Assembly (NCBI GenBank): GCA_003427395.1
Contig: BFEA01000025.1
Location: 2,094,256 to 2,116,919, forward strand
DNA from: Chara braunii
Taxonomy: Eukaryota; Streptophyta; Charophyceae; Charales; Characeae
Direction: 5' to 3'
Length of the DNA: 22,664 nucleotides
Position 1 is the stretch's first letter. Each line of letters opens with the position of its first letter. This document shows positions 15,864 to 22,664 of the stretch, in pieces. The notes beneath the pieces are model-generated. The model saw only the letters and a program-made list of their open reading frames with translations. It ran no database searches and had not been told where the DNA came from. The translations under genes and the position numbers were made by a program.

Positions 15864-16145
15864 CTACCCGTTAACCGCTTGTGTCGAACGCGCATCACAA
15901 AAAGATGTGCCTGGTGTGCTGAAAAGCACACAGGTGTGTACACCTTCCTCGATCTAGTACACGCATGCAGTCGACCTTGCGCACCTCTCTCAGAGTACGA
16001 CAATGAAACGGCCGTTTCGTCAAATGGTACAATCATCTACAACATCGCATATGGTGTGAAGATTGCAAGTTCGGCCTGTTTCAATTTTGGATGCACTTGT
16101 CCGGGTGGAAGAAAAAGGGGGTGGGTTGTTCTGATGACAGTCTAA
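15864..16145 (+). CDS. Candidate terminal exon: Cys-rich, N-glycosylation-type protein
   Basis: The acceptor is TGAATTTTCAG (ends 15863). The frame is open in phase 0 and reads LPVNRLCRTRITKRCAWCAE, KHTGVYTFLDLVHACSRPCA, sequons NET and NGT, IIYNIAYGVKIASSACFNFG and CTCPGG, before a TAA at 16143-16145. A GTGGAA donor after CCGG (about 16102) would remove the basic tail, which is encoded by a 44-bp tandem duplication. The CAWC...TGVYT...C and CTC pattern resembles the candidate exon at 19737, suggesting a local family. Paired Cys and sequons suit a secreted or membrane-exposed protein. No signal peptide exon was found, and the family is not recognised. Confidence 0.45.
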   Translation, partial: LPVNRLCRTRITKRCAWCAEKHTGVYTFLDLVHACSRPCAPLSEYDNETAVSSNGTIIYNIAYGVKIASSACFNFGCTCPGGRKRGWVVLMTV

Positions 16146-16198
16146 GACGCACAAAAAAAAGGGGGTGGGTTGTTCTGGTGACAGTCTCTAAGACGCAC
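16110..16198. repeat. Tandem duplication, period 44 bp
   Basis: GGGGGTGGGTTGTTCTG starts at 16117 and 16161. Both copies continue through GACAGTCT and AAGACGCAC. The first copy contains the stop of the preceding frame. Confidence 0.93.
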
Positions 16199-16388
16199 AT
16201 TGCGACTGTTGTATTGAAAATTTGAAACTGCTCCTCCCACCATAACCAATCCCCCCTCTTGGTGGCTTGAAATGCTATGCCCCTCTTGGCCAATCTGCCA
16301 CTTTTGTCCTGTGAACAGTTTCCGGCAAGGAAAACGCAATCGTACTGTTTCTCAGGCTCCGGGTTTGGTAAGCGAAGGCAATTTTCAG

Positions 16389-16507
16389 GAGAGCAACCGA
16401 CACAGTCGGAGCAGCTCAAGAAGTTGAGGGGTACCACGGAGAACTCTGCTGTGCCTGGGGATGGTGGGGCTCAACCGACAGCCTCAGGCAGATGTGTTAT
16501 ACAGTAA
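16389..16507 (+). CDS. Candidate short terminal exon
   Basis: After the acceptor GGCAATTTTCAG the frame reads EQPTQSEQLKKLRGTTENSA, then VPGDGGAQPTASGRCVIQ and a TAA stop at 16505-16507. Composition is hydrophilic and not repetitive. An upstream GGTAAGCG (about 16367) is donor-like but lies only about 20 bp away, too close to form an intron. The frame is also open without splicing from 16277. No family is recognised. Confidence 0.3.
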
Positions 16508-16810
16508 AAAACTCCCTACCCATTTGAGTCCTCGAGGGAGGGAAGACAAAGGTGTGTGTGCCTTTTTTTGTTTGTTTTCGCTCACTTGGTTCGTCGATCG
16601 ATTCGCTGCCTGCACTCCGCTAGCTCATCTGAGTTAACAAGAAGAGACGGTGGAGGATCCTGGAAGTCGCTGCTGGAACGCTTGTGAGGTATAATGCCTC
16701 TCTGGTCTTCCTGCTTGAGCAGGGAGCGTAGGGTTGGTGGTGGTTGCAACAAAACCTGGTTTCCACCTTGTGTTGCTTGAATTGATACTGCTATAAGCTC
16801 TTTTTTTTTT
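16508..16810. other. Unassigned stretch
   Basis: There are T/G-rich runs and mixed sequence. No supported exon, repeat or RNA gene is seen. Confidence 0.35.
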
Positions 16811-17107
16811 TCTTTTTTTTTCGGGACCGTTTCAAGATTTTGTGTGTGTCATCCTTGTGCCGCGGGTTAAACGGATGTCAGGAAGGACGAGATATTATCC
16901 GCTCTGACTCTGATCGGTTATATTCTCCCCTCCGTTTTTTTTTTTTTTTTTTTCCGATTTCGACAATTTCTTGGCTTTGTTGGGTGTGATTCTTGTGCTG
17001 TCTGGGGCCGTGCTAATCTTGTGTGTAGCGCTCCAATTTTAATTTTTAACGGATCTCTGAAAGGAGGAGATATTATCGGCTGTGATCGTTTACATTCTCC
17101 CATCCGT
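16811..17107. repeat. Diverged direct repeat, period about 178 bp
   Basis: ACGGATGTCAGGAAGG...GAGATATTATC...CATTCTCCC-type sequence at 16871-16936 aligns with 17049-17107. T-runs (16801-16820 and 16935-16953) and GTGCCG/GTGCTG phrases precede both. Confidence 0.75.
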
Positions 17108-17156
17108 GTCGTTCCGGTGTGACTAGTATGCAGGAAAGGACACCTGGCATTGTGTT

Positions 17157-17259
17157 ACCTTCTTCTCCCGAATACGACGTACGGTCATTTGGCGTATCTT
17201 TCAGTCTAAATACAGCTATCTATGGTGACCGTATGTTGCTGTATTCGGGGGAAGAAGGT
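17157..17259. repeat. 103-nt hairpin with 19-bp arms
   Basis: ACCTTCTTCTCCCGAATAC (17157-17175) pairs with 17241-17259 with one mismatch. An inner ACGGTCA (17181-17187) pairs with TGACCGT (17226-17232). The stem is imperfect with bulges and a loop of about 38 nt. Size and form are compatible with either a MITE or a microRNA-type precursor. Nothing in the sequence decides. Confidence 0.75.
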
Positions 17260-17353
17260 TGATATCCAAGGCAGCAAGTTCTGTTCTTAGAAGGGAGTCA
17301 AAGGCAGGCGGAAACGTCAAGAGAAGTGGATTAAGCTCTCTGCGTGTTGCTAG

Positions 17354-17498
17354 ACTCCCTGTTTGTGGAGACATGCCTGTATCTCCCCATGGATGCGGTT
17401 TTGGACACGACAATGGCACTGCAAATCTGGAGTGATACTGTATCGCGGCATCGCCGATCAATACAGCACTATTCTTCTTATGATGCGATATCTTACCT
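17354..17498 (+). CDS. Candidate internal exon upstream of acidic terminal exon
   Basis: The acceptor is GTGTTGCTAG. The frame reads DSLFVETCLYLPMDAVLDTT, then MALQIWSDTVSRHRRSIQHY and SSYDAISYL, with a GTGGTG donor after CCT (17498). Composition is protein-like, with amphipathic helical character. The donor phase does not fit the next candidate exon at 17719 directly, so an intervening exon is needed or the two are unrelated. The minus strand is also open across here (17216-17461), which lowers confidence. Confidence 0.3.
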
Positions 17499-17718
17499 GT
17501 GGTGGTGCCCTCCTCGTTTCTCCTCCTCCGTCTTCCTGCTTTCCACTGATTTCGCTCCCGTTTCTCCCTTTTTTTTTTTTTTTTTTTCTTGTTGACGCTC
17601 CCGTTTCTCGCTGTAGGGTTGTGACTGTGTGCATGTCCTTTTCTCCTTTTTTATTTTTGCGTGTGCATGTCTTATGTATCCCTCCTGGTCTTTCCCCCGC
17701 TGTATCGTCTTTGTCTAG

Positions 17719-18096
17719 GCCCATCCCCCACAGCACATTCTTGCTTCATGGGTGGTAGTTGAATGGGCAAGTATGCTGAACCAGAGAGCCATGGATGTTT
17801 TTTCGCAGGGTGACGACATGGAGCTGGAGAAGGAGGTGGAAGATGGAGATGTGCACATGCAGGATACTCAGGAACCAGCCGCTTGCGCGACATCGTCTCT
17901 GCCAAGTGCGGTAGGTGGCCTGCAAGCGCATTCAAGGGAGAGGGAGGTGGTCCTAACCCGAGGGGAAGCCGGGGAACACCAAAGTGGTCACACTGGGGGC
18001 AGCAATGGAGAGTCGTTGGGCGCAATGGGACCTCATCATTCACATGGGACTGCAGCAGGACCAGCGTGTGGTCCCGGAATGGCACCTGATCCCTAG
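17719..18096 (+). CDS. Candidate terminal exon: acidic, Gly/His-rich C-terminus
   Basis: Acceptors TTTGTCTAG (ends 17718) or CCCCCACAG (ends 17733) both keep the same frame. It reads HILASWVVVEWASMLNQRAM, then DVFSQGDDMELEKEVEDGDV and HMQDTQEPAACATSSLPSAV, and ends GPHHSHGTAAGPACGPGMAP before TAG at 18094-18096. An acidic segment (residues about 40-60 of the exon) is followed by a disordered Gly/His/Ser tail, as in many nuclear regulatory proteins. An internal ATG (17773) could start a short protein of its own. No known domain is visible. This is one of the better coding candidates because it is non-repetitive and has good acceptors. Confidence 0.45.
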   Translation, partial: AHPPQHILASWVVVEWASMLNQRAMDVFSQGDDMELEKEVEDGDVHMQDTQEPAACATSSLPSAVGGLQAHSREREVVLTRGEAGEHQSGHTGGSNGESLGAMGPHHSHGTAAGPACGPGMAPDP

Positions 18097-18540
18097 TTTT
18101 TGACCGGCCTCCTGGTTTGGGTCTCTTACGTAAACGAACTCTGCCAGGTGAGAGCCAGGTTGGTAGTAGATTAGTGGTAGACGTAGGGACGACGAAGAGG
18201 AGAGCGTCAAAGGCTGGGTTTTATTGTGTGAGATGTGGAGAGGAAGGGTGTGTGTGTGACAAGCAGCAGATGGAAAGGACAATGTATGCATTTTTGTAGG
18301 TTTCCTTCCGCTGATGTCAGGTGTCAGTCCTACAGTACTGTCAGGTCCCAACTGATGGTTGTAGTGGGTGGGAGAAATTGTAGAACGACATTATTCGTGT
18401 ATGCCGTGGCAGTGTATTCTTGTGGTGGTCATTCACATGCATTTGGTTTGCATGCTACAGGCGAGCACTGAACAGGGAAGGTAGTGGAGGTGTGGGGACG
18501 GGAGAAGAGGGGGATGGGATGATGAGGTCCGAAGGGAAAG
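18097..18540. other. Unassigned stretch after the acidic exon
   Basis: A short plus frame (18117-18299) contains FYCVRCGEEGCVCDKQQ, a small Cys cluster, but lacks splice support. No poly(A) signal could be assigned. Otherwise nothing is recognised. Confidence 0.35.
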
Positions 18541-18543
18541 ATT

Positions 18544-18586
18544 GGGGGGGGTGCGGCGGGGGGGGGGGGGGGGGGGGGGGGGGAAA

Positions 18587-18625
<39 letters not shown>
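18544..18625 (+). repeat. Extreme poly-G tract
   Basis: About 80 nt of G is interrupted only by TGC, C and AAA. It yields Gly (plus) and Pro (minus) homopolymer translations. Exact length is probably unreliable in the assembly. Confidence 0.95.
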
Positions 18626-18626
<1 letters not shown>

Positions 18627-19250
18627 GGAGCCATGTGGAAGAGAAGGTGGAAGCGCATGTGCGAGTGCCTGTATGTGTACGTGTATGTCTGTGCGTAGAC
18701 AAGGGGAGGGAGAGCATCCCATGTATGCGTCAACGTCTGTACATGTCTTTGCGTCAAAAGGCTCGTGATTTGTGAAATAATCATCTTGCTCTGTGCAGGT
18801 CGTGTCGGTGTCTTTTCGTTCCCTTTTTTTGTTTTTGTTTTTCTCTCTCTGTCTCTCTCTGAGGGGTGGGAAGTGTTGGAATTCTTGCAATTTTTAGCGC
18901 TCATGCGGGTCCGGTGATCGTCATTCATGTCGTGCGAGGATCAGGGCGTCTCGACTCTCAAGACAATTCTACAGATAGATTAGTTGGACATTAGGTGTGC
19001 ACAATTATTAGTGGGAAAAAGGCGGTGAGACGTGAGGGAAATGGGATGTGCGGCAGTGTGTCCAGATTCGATGAATGTTGAGAAAATCATGCTGCTTGTT
19101 TATGTATGCTGCTTGTTTATGTAAGTGGCATGTGTGGTTGGTCTTGGCTTTGAGAGAGGAGGAGGAAGAAGAGAAGAAAAGGGCGGAAAGGGGGCGGAGG
19201 TGTTGTTTTTTAACCTTTTTTGAAGTTTTTCATCATTTCGAATTTTTAGA
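18626..19250. other. Unassigned stretch with small duplication
   Basis: TGCTGCTTGTTTATGTA is duplicated at about 19090-19123, and a GA-rich patch lies near 19157-19200. No supported gene was seen. Confidence 0.4.
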
Positions 19251-19257
19251 AAAGTGT

Positions 19258-19560
19258 TCAGGCTGGAATTTCAGAACCACCGACTCATTGTAAATGACAT
19301 TGAAATGACATTGAAATGACATTGGGAAAAAAAAAAAAAAAAAAAAAACATTGAAATGATTGTGAGAGTATAATAGGCCTCTCTCCTCTTCTTCTTTCCG
19401 AAACCTGTGTGCAGGGGTAGGTAGGGGACTCGGGAGGGAGAGGGGACATTGACAAGGGGGAGCGCTCAGGCTGGAGTCTGAGACTGCTGACTCGTCGTAA
19501 ATGGCATTGAAACGATTGTGAGAGAGTATAGGCCTCTCTCTTCTTTCTGAAACCTGTGTG
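19258..19560. repeat. Diverged direct repeat, copies 19258-19411 and 19466-19560
   Basis: TCAGGCTGGA...CCGACTC..GTAAATG.CATTGAAA..GATTGTGAGAG..GTATA..GGCCTCTCTC..GAAACCTGTGTG is present in both. The first copy is longer because it carries three ATGACATTGAA units and an A22 run (19327-19348). Confidence 0.85.
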
Positions 19561-19736
19561 TGCATTGTCCACCTTTTTCGTGCATTTGCCGGTTTCACGA
19601 ACGCGACGGCGGAGTACGGGCGAGAGAGCGCACGACATCGCTCCACGCCACTACGTGAACAATTTGTAGCAGGAGGAAGCAGAATGAAAAGAAAAGAAAA
19701 TTGGGATGTGTAGCAGCGTACGTGATTGCATTTCAG

Positions 19737-19902
19737 GCATTTCACGCATTGAAATCCTTTGCGCATTTTGTGATTCTTTCACCACTGGATTTACGAAAAT
19801 GATGGGGTACAACTGTTGCACTATGCAAAGATCGCACTTGGTGCCCGAAGTTTTGGTGCAAACCTGCAAATGTGGCACTGTTTGTGTGCCTATCTTGTAT
19901 CT
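19737..19902 (+). CDS. Candidate Cys-rich exon 4 with strong donor
   Basis: Acceptor GATTGCATTTCAG (ends 19736) and donor GTGAGT (19903) bound an open frame. It reads ISRIEILCAFCDSFTTGFTK, MMGYNCCTMQRSHLVPEVLV, then QTCKCGTVCVPILYL. The pattern CAFC-x4-TG-x-x-x...C and the CKC/CxC cluster parallel the candidate exon at 15864 (CAWC-x4-TG...C, CTC). The donor is close to the plant and animal consensus. Family and function are unknown; disulfide-rich extracellular or metal-binding are the obvious alternatives. Confidence 0.42.
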
Positions 19903-19920
19903 GTGAGTAGTATCAACCTT

Positions 19921-20015
19921 TTTTAAGTAAAAAAGAGGGATAAAATAAAATAAAATAAAAGTTTAAAAAAAGTTAAAAAAAAAAACGAAGTAAAACTGTA
20001 AAATACTTAAAAAAG
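19921..20015. repeat. A-rich TAAAA/AAATA tract
   Basis: TAAAATAAAATAAAATAAAA and related A-rich sequence precedes the element at 20016. Similar GTAATTAAAAAAA-type repeats follow it (20211-20300). Confidence 0.85.
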
Positions 20016-20210
20016 CTAGGCTACCAGAGTGGCCCGGGGCCACTTGCCCGCCCGGGCCAAAAGACAACAAAAAAATAAAAATAATTTTTTTTTTTGAACT
20101 TTATTTTTTATTTGAAATTTGGTAAAGAATTTTGATGTGACCCTGAGCCAAAAGTTGTTCAGTTTATTTTTCTGCATAGGGTGACCCGGGCGGCCCGGCT
20201 GGTAGGCTAG
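20016..20210. mobile_element. Family-1 inverted-repeat element, copy 2 (MITE-like)
   Basis: The left end CTAGGCTACCAG (20016-20027) and the right end CTGGTAGGCTAG (20199-20210) are inverted repeats with one mismatch. GGCCCGGG (20031-20038) pairs with CCCGGGCC (20051-20058) subterminally. The core 20150-20174 is identical over 25 nt to 820-844. The flanks TAAAAAAG (20008-20015) and TGAAAAAG (20211-20218) differ at one base and could be an 8-bp target duplication as in hAT elements, but the context is A-rich. No coding capacity. Confidence 0.8.
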
Positions 20211-20296
20211 TGAAAAAGTAATTAAAAAAAGTAATTTAAAAGAACTTCGAAAAAGTAATTAAAAAAAACTTTGAAAAAGTAATTAAGAAAAAGTAA

Positions 20297-20320
20297 TTTA
20301 AACCACTAGTACACTAGTAC
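20297..20320. mobile_element. Orphan family-2 terminal repeat
   Basis: TTTAAACCACTAGTAC (20297-20312), followed by a duplicated ACTAGTAC, matches the family-2 end. No matching opposite end is evident close by. Confidence 0.55.
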
Positions 20321-20382
20321 CTCTGCCAGTGTTGGGAAATTATAAGTTTTTGCCAGTTCCCGAAGAAATTGGGGGTGGGACC

Positions 20383-20573
20383 CAGGGTCGGCAAATCTTA
20401 GTTTTCTTTTGCCCGTGTGTGGAAGGAAAAGGGAAAAAAAAACAAGCAGAGGGGGAGATCAGACAGAAAAGAGAGACAGGGTCGGCAAATCTTAGTTTTC
20501 TTTTGCCCATGTGTGGAAGGAAAAGGGAAAAAAAAACAAGCAGAGGGGGAGATCAGACAGAAAAGAGAGACAG
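20383..20573. repeat. Near-perfect tandem duplication, period 94 bp
   Basis: CAGGGTCGGCAAATCTTAGT starts at 20383 and 20477. The units differ at one base that I can see (CGTGTG versus CATGTG). Because 94 is not a multiple of three, the same peptide appears in two frames, which argues against coding. The low divergence implies a recent event. Confidence 0.95.
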
Positions 20574-20825
20574 CCTACCCTTGTGGCTCGAGCCGCCTGT
20601 TCAAGGGGGGGTTGCTACAGTGCCATCCACTCTCGCCCATTGGCCTTGCAGGATTTTTTAATGCTTTTTGCGTGTCAATGACAAGTTTCATATACACTTC
20701 ATCCAGACTCTGCTTTTTGCATACCAGGAAAATCTTGGTGGGGGGGTTACCCCGTCCGCCGTCCTCCCCCCCCGCGTCCTCCCCTCACCCTGGCCGCCTC
20801 CACCTACACAACTTCTTGCAAAGGG

Positions 20826-21245
20826 TAAGATGGAGTGTTCCTTTTGCCTGAAGCAAGAGGATGTCGTATCCCACAGCAAGGCACCTTGGTGTGCTACTTC
20901 GGCTCGTGGTACGGCTGTGTGCTGCGCTACACAGGAAGGCGACACAGAGTGTCCTTGAACCGCCAGCACCCCGGCTATGTATTGGCTGCGGGAAAAAATA
21001 GAGTAGAATCGTTTTGACTCGGATGAATTTGGGCGCTCCCGTCCAGGCCCGTTCAATCGAGCGCGTAGTGCTCGTTTACGGCCGCAACTGTCGGGGGTAC
21101 GGGTGGCGGTTTAACCTCAGCCAGGCACATTGGTGTGCTGCTTCTGCCGAAGGCAAGACAGTATCCTGTGCCACAGCAAGGCACGTTGGTATGCAGCTTC
21201 AAGTTCTTCCCAAGGCAAGACGGTGTCCTGTACCACATTATGGCA
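20826..21245 (+). other. Diverged Cys/His-motif repeat, split by a family-2 element
   Basis: Two frames 300 bp apart encode related peptides: MECSFCLKQEDVVSHSKAPW (20830) and MVCCFCRRQDSILCHSKARW (21130), both followed by Ala-Thr/Ala-Ser. A third partial unit (GGCAAGACGGTGTCCTGTAC, about 21215) repeats at DNA level. The family-2 element at 20955-21115 lies between the first and second. The unit could be a small zinc-ribbon-like coding repeat (C-x-x-C then C/S-H) or a noncoding minisatellite. The frame does not extend through the array, so I favour decayed or noncoding. Confidence 0.45.
20955..21115. mobile_element. Family-2 inverted-repeat element, copy 3 (MITE-like)
   Basis: The left end TTGAACCGCCAGCACCCC (20955-20972) and the right end ...GGGGTACGGGTGGCGGTTTAAC are inverted repeats. 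The interior aligns with 1501-1685, with GATGAATTTGGGCGCTCC identical at 21022-21039. It lies within the Cys/His-motif repeat array. Confidence 0.78.
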
Positions 21246-21280
21246 CCTTCACATGCTTCACATGCTTCACATCCGCCTAA

Positions 21281-21770
21281 CACGAGAATGTGATAGGCTG
21301 CCCCCCGCCGACACAGCTGTTCCACGGCAAGACCCTCGTCAAGGTGGCAGCCTCTGACAGTGCGCGGTTCCAGATCATGGCGTGACTAACACGGAAATGC
21401 TTGCCGGCATAGCTGTCTTCACACCTCAAAGGATATTCTGGCCCTCGCATGCAGAAAAAGAGTGAGTTGTTGAGCCTTCCTGGGAGTGCTAGCGGTGTCT
21501 GCTCTTATCAGCACCCCTAGCACCACCCCGGGTGTTATTTTAACTTGTTACAAAATTTGTGAGAATCCCTTCTCTCACATGTACTTGGACTAGATCTGTA
21601 TCTGCACGATGTCGAGGTCAATACGATTTTGCCATTTTGGTTAGGGTTTGGCTAATAGGGTCGTTCAAACGGTAAATGCCCATACTTTCTTTTTCTTTTG
21701 TACAGAAACCTCACTCGTACGCTGGGTAGTTTCTCCAAGGAAAAAAAGTTAAAAAACACATTTTTGTCAA
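21281..21770. other. Unassigned stretch with one imperfect hairpin
   Basis: GGGAGTGCTAGCGGTGTCTG (21482-21501) pairs imperfectly with 21509-21528 across a 7-nt loop. Apart from this no gene or repeat is recognised. Confidence 0.45.
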
Positions 21771-22078
21771 ATGGCTGAACTCTGTGGAACAGCCACTCTG
21801 AGAACTGCAGTCTCAATCCTGCTAACATGTCCTTCTTCATGGCTTGGAAACACTGCAGAACTAGACTTTTGACTTTTGTTGCCCTTGTCATCACAGGTAG
21901 CACACACAAATGTGTGCAGAGCAGACTGAAATATATATCTTAAGATCATCAGTACTAATACCATCCTAAAAAAAAGATTAGTCTTAGGGTACCGTTTTTG
22001 GTCACCCATTCTTCCAAAAGTCATTAATACCTTCGTCATTATTACCATCATCTGTATCGTTAGAAATATCATCTTCAA
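21767..22078 (-). CDS. Uncertain minus-strand coding remnant
   Basis: On the minus strand one frame (ends 21767) reads ...HTFVCATCDDKGNKSQKSSS. An overlapping frame reads VKSLVLQCFQAMKKDMLAGL then RLQFSEWLFHRVQPFD. A TTTCAG (about 21928 on the plus strand) could be an acceptor for either. Both look protein-like but cannot both be coding. No family is recognised. It may belong with the acidic frame just upstream (22004-22233). Confidence 0.22.
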   Translation of the reverse strand: MKMIFLTIQMMVIMTKVLMTFGRMGDQKRYPKTNLFFRMVLVLMILRYIFQSALHTFVCATCDDKGNKSQKSSSAVFPSHEEGHVSRIETAVLRVAVPQSSAI

Positions 22079-22330
22079 GCAAATCCTTTATTAGGGGGTC
22101 GTTACTGCAAACTGTTCTGGTAGTAATCAGAACGTCTCTTCTGCCACTCTCGTTCACGATTGTTCTCGTCTCTAGTACACCCTCTTGTGTATTCCATCAT
22201 GAGATCCTCATCGAGGATAATTGACTGCTTCATTTGATCGGTATGCTTTAGTCGGGATAGGGTTTCTGCGGTCACGGTGTGTGTTTTTGGGGAATGGGTG
22301 GGGAGGCGTTGGGGAGCCTTACTCTACAGG
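22004..22330 (-). pseudogene. Possible frameshifted minus-strand coding sequence, acidic C-terminal part
   Basis: On the minus strand a frame open from about 22329 reads, from an ATG at 22233, MKQSIILDEDLMMEYTRGCT then RDENNREREWQKRRSDYYQN and stops (22104-22102). The +1 frame continues at once as NDPLIKDLLEDDISNDTDDG then NNDEGINDFWKNG before TGA at 22004. Charged, non-repetitive composition on both sides of the shift suggests one reading frame with a frameshift or sequencing error, or a missed tiny intron. Acidic stretches like this occur in many proteins, including the N-terminal parts of some transposases, but no family can be named. Confidence 0.35.
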
Positions 22331-22333
22331 GGC

Positions 22334-22664
22334 TGTTGCATACTGTATAGGTGCAGACCAGAACAAGAACCGACCTTTCAATACAGTATAAGATAGCACA
22401 GCGGAAGACTTAGATACCAATGATCCGAACAATCAATATTGTAATGCAGCCCCGAACATACATCATCATCATCATGGTGTGAAGGGGTCTGGCGCTTCAC
22501 ACAAGAAGACTGCGCCAGCCCCAACCATACACAGACNAAGGAGGTGGGGTTAGACGAAGAAGAAGGGAAGATGGGAATGTCGTCAACACCAAGTGTTCAG
22601 CACAGGCCCAAATAGTCCCTCGTCAAAATGTCTGAATCCCAATGTCGAGTCTGGATCCAATGTC
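22334..22664. other. Window end: small inverted repeats and one undetermined base
   Basis: GTGTGAAG/CTTCACAC (about 22476-22501) and CTGGCGC/GCGCCAG (about 22488-22517) are overlapping alternative hairpins. GCCCC-AACCATACA-like phrases repeat on both sides. The only N is at 22537. No gene is seen. Confidence 0.5.

Noticed and set aside
18420-18928. Poly-Gly and poly-Pro open frames
   Set aside because: They derive from the poly-G tract, have no splice support, and depend on an unreliable homopolymer length.
20329-20851. Two overlapping Lys/Glu-rich plus-strand frames
   Set aside because: They contain the same peptide in different frames because of the 94-bp tandem, so the protein reading is an artefact.

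Overview
This is a repeat-dense nuclear window from a eukaryote. It has no bacterial-style gene packing. Candidate coding segments are short, separated, and bounded by pyrimidine-rich AG acceptors and GT donors. Microsatellites, satellites and small inverted-repeat elements fill most of the space. One undetermined base (N) at 22537 marks it as draft assembly. The organism cannot be fixed from this sequence. The texture (short exons in long introns, GGA and ATTG arrays, GC-rich fold-back elements) would suit a large repeat-rich genome such as a charophyte alga, but that is a guess.

Layout, left half. Positions 1-600 hold a GT/GA microsatellite and a C-rich block. A candidate plus-strand gene (gene A) runs through 1303-4893 as four phase-compatible acidic exons. 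Its introns carry small inverted-repeat elements and a GGATT satellite. Positions 4894-7130 are mostly diverged tandem duplications (153, 30, 44, 34 and 216 bp periods). Two uncertain minus-strand ORFs lie at 6348-6617 and 7181-7588. A GC-rich palindromic element lies at 8100-8312.

The centre (about 8.5-12.05 kb) is the most striking part. A homopyrimidine tract of about 1 kb is followed by at least five hairpin modules built of CAAT/ATTG arms around unique apices, separated by GGA-rich purine minisatellite. Inside the purine array sits a diverged fragment of about 266 nt of the nuclear large-subunit rRNA gene.

Right half: a candidate Gln/His/Leu-rich exon (12303-12560), a tRNA-derived SINE-like piece (13150-13225, minus), a fold-back element at 13689-13878, several Cys-rich candidate exons (14.1-16.1 kb and 19.74-19.90 kb), an acidic terminal exon (17719-18096), an extreme poly-G tract (18544-18625), further diverged duplications, and a possible decayed minus-strand gene near 22.0-22.3 kb.

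Two small mobile-element families recur across the window. Family 1 has CTAGGCTACCAG-like ends and palindromic GC-rich subterminal blocks (622-1010, 20016-20210, and likely relatives at 8100, 12690 and 13880). Family 2 has TTTAAACCACCAGTAC-like ends (1501-1685, 1991-2164, 20955-21115, and an orphan end at 20297). No operon, complete gene or named pathway can be assigned. All coding calls are partial exon models made by eye.
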